Positions 60,824-64,000 of a stretch of DNA of 64,000 nt are shown one piece after another. This DNA comes from Ehretia macrophylla (lineage: Eukaryota; Streptophyta; Magnoliopsida; Boraginales; Ehretiaceae). Both the position numbers and the translations under genes were made by a program. Each line of letters starts with the position of its first letter. The first letter of the stretch is position 1. The notes beneath the pieces were generated by a model. The model saw only the letters and a program-made list of their open reading frames with translations. It had not been told where the DNA came from and made no database searches. The stretch is from NCBI GenBank assembly GCA_037974665.1, contig CM075770.1, positions 59,035,850 to 59,099,849 on the forward strand, read 5' to 3'.

Positions 60824-60941
60824 GGGTACAACACGAGGACTTCCCAAGGGGTCACCCATCCTTGTACTACTCTTGCCCGAGCACGCTTAACTTCGGAGTT
60901 CGGATGGGATCCGATGCATTAGTGCTGGTATGATCGCACCT
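60824..60941 (-). rRNA. 5S rRNA gene copy 58 (type H)
   Basis: Eight differences. Shares CGCCCGAGC-type changes (here TGCCCGAGC) and TTCGGATGGG with copies 50 and 54. Confidence 0.93.
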
Positions 60942-61502
60942 GTCATGTTTAGGGCACAATTCCTTTAGGTGTTAACGGTTCACAGTCCCAGCCTAGAGAG
61001 ATGGCCCATTCAGAAGGCCCAATGGGCTTAATGACAACCCATCCGCTAAAACAACGCAGCATCCTCGCAAGACGTGATATCGACGAGTTTTAGGGCCCTC
61101 GAATGTCCCGTGAGTAAGGTTGTTGTCCTTTTAACAGCTCATGACGTGCGATTCGGGACGAAAAAATAGGGCAAAATAGGAAAAGTGGCCCGAAACTGAT
61201 GAAAACGTTCTATTTTGGGCTCAAAAAAATGGGCATAGCGAGCAAGCTGGCTACCCCCGTCGTAGAGCTCTAGTAGAACTTTGCAACGGTATGCTGTGCG
61301 CTACTTAACACCTTACAGATAAAAAGTTATGGGACAGGAGCGACGGAGACCTGGTCACAAGCCCTACGCCCTCGGTTTGCGAGCCCAGCCTCCACGTGAA
61401 GCGAAGTTGTCTTGCCCAAGGTGCCGTGGGATTCGATAATAGAAATGTGGTGAATAAAGTATCTTGGCAACCCGAACTGGAGCAAAAAAAACTTGAAAAG
61501 GT

Positions 61503-61620
61503 GGTTGCAACACGAGGACTTCCCAGGGGTTCACCCATCCTAGTACTAATCTCGCCCAAGCACGCTTAACTTCGGAGGTCTGATGGGATCCGGTGCATTA
61601 GTGCTGGTATGATCGCAACC
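61503..61620 (-). rRNA. 5S rRNA gene copy 59
   Basis: Five differences, including TACTAATCTC, which recurs in copy 62 three units on. The RNA begins GGTTGCG. Confidence 0.95.
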
Positions 61621-62180
61621 GTCATGTTGAGGGCTCAATTCCTTTATGTGTTAATGATTCACAGTCCCAGCCTAGAGAGATGACCCATTTAGAAGGCCCA
61701 ATGGGCTTAACAACAACCCATCCACCTCAACAAAGGAGCATCCTCGCAAGACGTGATATCGACGCGTTGTAGGGCCTTCTAATGTCCCGTGAGTAAGGTT
61801 GTCGTCCTTTTAACAGCTCACGACGTACGATCCGGAACGAAAAAACAGAGCAAAAGAAGAAAAATGGCCCGAAACTGATGAAAACGTTAGATTTTGGGCT
61901 CCGAAAATGGGCAAAGCGAGCAAGCTGGCTGCCCCCGTCGTAGAGCTCTCGTAGAGCTTTGCAACGGTATGCTGTGTGCTGCGTAACTTCTTACGGATCA
62001 AAAGTTATGGGCACCGGAGCGACGGAGACCTGGTCACAAGCCCTACGCCCTCGATTTGCAGGCCCAGCCTCCACGTGAAGCGAAGTTGGCTTGCCCAGGG
62101 TGCCGTGAGATTTGATAATAGAAATGTGGTGGATAAAGTATCTTGGAAATCCTAACCGGAGCAAAAAAAATCAAAAAGTG

Positions 62181-62298
62181 GGGTGCAACACGAGGACTTC
62201 CCAGGGGGTCACCCTTCCTAGTACAACTCGTGCCCAAGCACGCTTAGCTTCAGAGTTTCGATGGGATCCAGTACATTAGTGCTGGTTTGATCGCACCC
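62181..62298 (-). rRNA. 5S rRNA gene copy 60
   Basis: Eleven differences, including two adjacent changes in the intermediate element and one in the A box. Decayed. Confidence 0.91.
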
Positions 62299-62858
62299 TT
62301 CATGTTGATGGCATAATACCTTTATGTGTTAACGGTTCACAGTGTCAGCCTAGAAAGATGGCCCATTCAGAAGGCCCAATGGGCTTAAGGACAACCCATT
62401 AGCTTCAACAACGCAACATCCTCACAAGACGTGATATCGACGCGTTGGAGGGCATTCTAATGTCCAGCGAGTAAGGTTCTCGTCCTTTTAACACCTCACG
62501 ACGTACGATCCGGGACGAAAAAATAGAGCAAAAGAAGAAAAGTGGTACAAAACCGATGAAAACGTTCGATTTTTTGCTCCAAAAATGGGCACATCGAGCA
62601 AGTTGGATGCCCCCGTTGTAGAGCTCTCGAAGAGCTTTGCAACAGTATGCTGTGCGCCGCGTAACTTCTTATGAATCAAAAGTTATGGACACTGGAGCGA
62701 CGGAGACCTGGTCACAAGCCCTACGCCCTCGGTTTGCTGGCCCAGCCTCCACGTGAAGCGAAGTTGTACTGCCCAAGGTGCCGTGAGATTCGATAATAGA
62801 AATGTGGTGGATAAAGTATCTTGGCAACCCTAACTGGAGCAAAAAAAATTGAAAAGGG

Positions 62859-62976
62859 AGGTGTAATACGAGGACTTCCCAAGGGGTTACCCATCCTAGT
62901 GCAACTCTTGCCCAAGCACTCTTAACTTCGGAGTTCTGATGGGATCCGGTACATTAGTGTTGGTATGATCGCACCC
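62859..62976 (-). rRNA. 5S rRNA gene copy 61
   Basis: Eleven differences, nearly all transitions, with changes in all three boxes. Confidence 0.91.
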
Positions 62977-63534
62977 ATCATGTTGAGGGCACAATTCCTT
63001 TATGTGTTAACAGTTTACAGTCCCAGCCTAGAGAGATGGCCCATTCAGAAGGCTCAATGGGCTTAACGACAACCCATCTGCAACAACAACGCAGCATCCT
63101 CGCAAGACGTGATATCGACACGTTGTAAGTCCCTCTAATGTCCCTCGATTAAGTTTGTCGTCCTTTTAACGGCTCACGACGCACGATTTGGGACGGAAAA
63201 ACAGAGCAAAAGAAGAAAAGTGGCCCAAAACTGATGAAATCATTCGATTTTGGGCTCCCAAAATGGGCATAGCGAGCAAGCTAGTTGCCCCCGTCGTAGA
63301 GCTCTCAGAGTGCTTTGCAGCGGTATGTTGTGCACTGCATAACAACTTACGGATAAAAAGTTATGGGACCGGAGCGACGGAGACCTGGTCACAAGCCCTA
63401 CGCCCTCGGTTTGCGGGCCCAGCCTCCACGTGAAGCGAAGTTGTCTTGCCCAAGGTACCGTGGGATTCGATAATAGAAATGTGCTGGATAAAGTATCTTG
63501 GCAACCCTAACCATAGCAAAAAAACATGAAAAGG

Positions 63535-63652
63535 GGTTGCAACACGAGGACTTCCCAGGCGGTCACCTATCCTAGTACTAATCTCGCCCAAGCACGCTTA
63601 ACTTCGGAGTTCTGATGGGATCCGGTGCAATAGTGCTGGTATGATCGCACCC
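63535..63652 (-). rRNA. 5S rRNA gene copy 62
   Basis: Five differences, one in the C box and the TACTAATCTC variant. It is the last gene before the window edge. The remaining 348 bp are its upstream spacer. Confidence 0.95.
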
Positions 63653-64000
63653 GTCATGTTGAGGGCACAATTCCTTTATGTGTTAACGGTTCACAGTCGC
63701 AGCCTAGAGAGATGACCCATTTAGAAGGCCCAATGGGCTTAAGGACAACCCATCTACTTCAACAACGTAGCATCCTCGCAAGACGTGATATCGACGCGTT
63801 GTAGGGCCTTCTAATGTCCCGTGAGTAAGGTTGTCATCCTTTTAACAACTCACGACGTACGTTCCGGGATGGAAAAATAGAGCAAAAGATGAAAAGTGGC
63901 CCAAAACTGATGAAAACGTTCGATTTTGTGCTCCGAAAATGGGCAGAACGAACAAGTTGGCTGCCCCCATCGTAGAGCTCTCGGAGAGCTTTGCAACGGT

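Larger units (their letters stand above)
45248..60941 (-). repeat. Four-unit higher-order repeat, copies 35-58
   Basis: Gene and spacer types repeat every fourth unit, as A-B-C-D three times (copies 35-46) and E-F-G-H three times (47-58). The marker GGCCCAGAGGGC starts at 47471, 50179, 52885, 55596 and 58304, that is every 2,706-2,711 bp. The same phase therefore holds across both halves. Confidence 0.88.
39384..64000 (-). repeat. 5S rDNA tandem array, right segment, copies 27-62
   Basis: Thirty-six more 5S genes follow, all on the minus strand, at intervals of 675-679 bp. The one exception is a 622-bp interval between copies 31 and 32. The segment continues past the right edge, where the window ends within a spacer. 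Copies 35-58 follow a four-unit higher-order period and copies 59-62 a three-unit one. The spacers show the same order of blocks as in the left segment. Confidence 0.97.

Noticed and set aside
18274-63591. Dozens of 60-110 codon minus-strand frames reading like MGESSTRMGDPLGSPRVAPPF
   Set aside because: They are conceptual readings of the 5S gene and its 3' spacer. The repeated STRMGDPLGSPRVAPP phrase is the 5S sequence itself, so they are not protein genes.
18421-63652. Array as a tandem Cassandra-type TRIM, elements that carry 5S sequence in their LTRs
   Set aside because: Each unit has one 5S gene in a constant 677-bp period. I see no LTR pair, no TGGTATCAGAGC-type primer site, no polypurine tract and no target duplications at unit borders. 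Ordinary 5S rDNA fits better.
17978-64000. CRISPR-like or satellite-only interpretation of the regular repeats
   Set aside because: The repeats are 677 bp, contiguous and contain a recognisable 5S gene with Pol III signals. This is rDNA, not a CRISPR array or an anonymous satellite.

Overview
The window is nuclear DNA of a flowering plant, probably a eudicot. It holds a long head-to-tail 5S ribosomal DNA array whose gene consensus is the canonical angiosperm 5S sequence, plus Ty3/gypsy retrotransposons of plant lineages. I found no host protein-coding gene. Every short open frame to the right of 17978, outside the inserted LTR, is a reading of 5S DNA or its spacer.

Layout. Positions 1-17977 are a nest of retrotransposons. 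The outermost piece is the 3' end of a long-LTR Ty3/gypsy element, called element B here and probably of the Tekay/Del chromovirus type. Its internal region runs off the left edge, its polypurine tract is at 11858-11870, and its 3' LTR is at 11871-11877 plus 14380-17977. A young Athila-type element (818-11797, target duplication GTCGG) sits in its internal region. A solo LTR of a second long-LTR family (11878-14379, target duplication TGAGG) sits 7 bp inside its 3' LTR. Element B is itself inserted in a 5S spacer, so the 5S array probably continues to the left of the window.

Positions 17978-35800 and 39384-64000 are the array: 62 recognisable 5S genes, all on the minus strand, one per repeat of 677-678 bp. 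A solo LTR of the element B family (35801-39383, target duplication GATGG) separates the two parts. Apart from this insertion only three intervals depart from the standard length: 665, 956 and 622 bp.

The array is the main object of interest. Repeat length is nearly invariant, yet no gene copy matches the canonical sequence. By eye each carries 2 to 12 differences, mostly C-to-T and G-to-A. The copies form higher-order repeats. A four-unit period of about 2.708 kb runs through copies 35-58, two-unit blocks occur at copies 6-8 and 12-15, and a three-unit period appears at copies 59-62. This fits a decayed, probably silenced 5S locus that still undergoes local multi-unit duplication and patchy conversion. 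The spacers keep a TATA-like box at -27, a C at -1, T-run terminators, a GGCCCAATGGGC block near -70, a telo-box-like motif and a block resembling sequence in the plant LTRs next door.

All comparisons and counts were made by eye, without alignment software or a database search.
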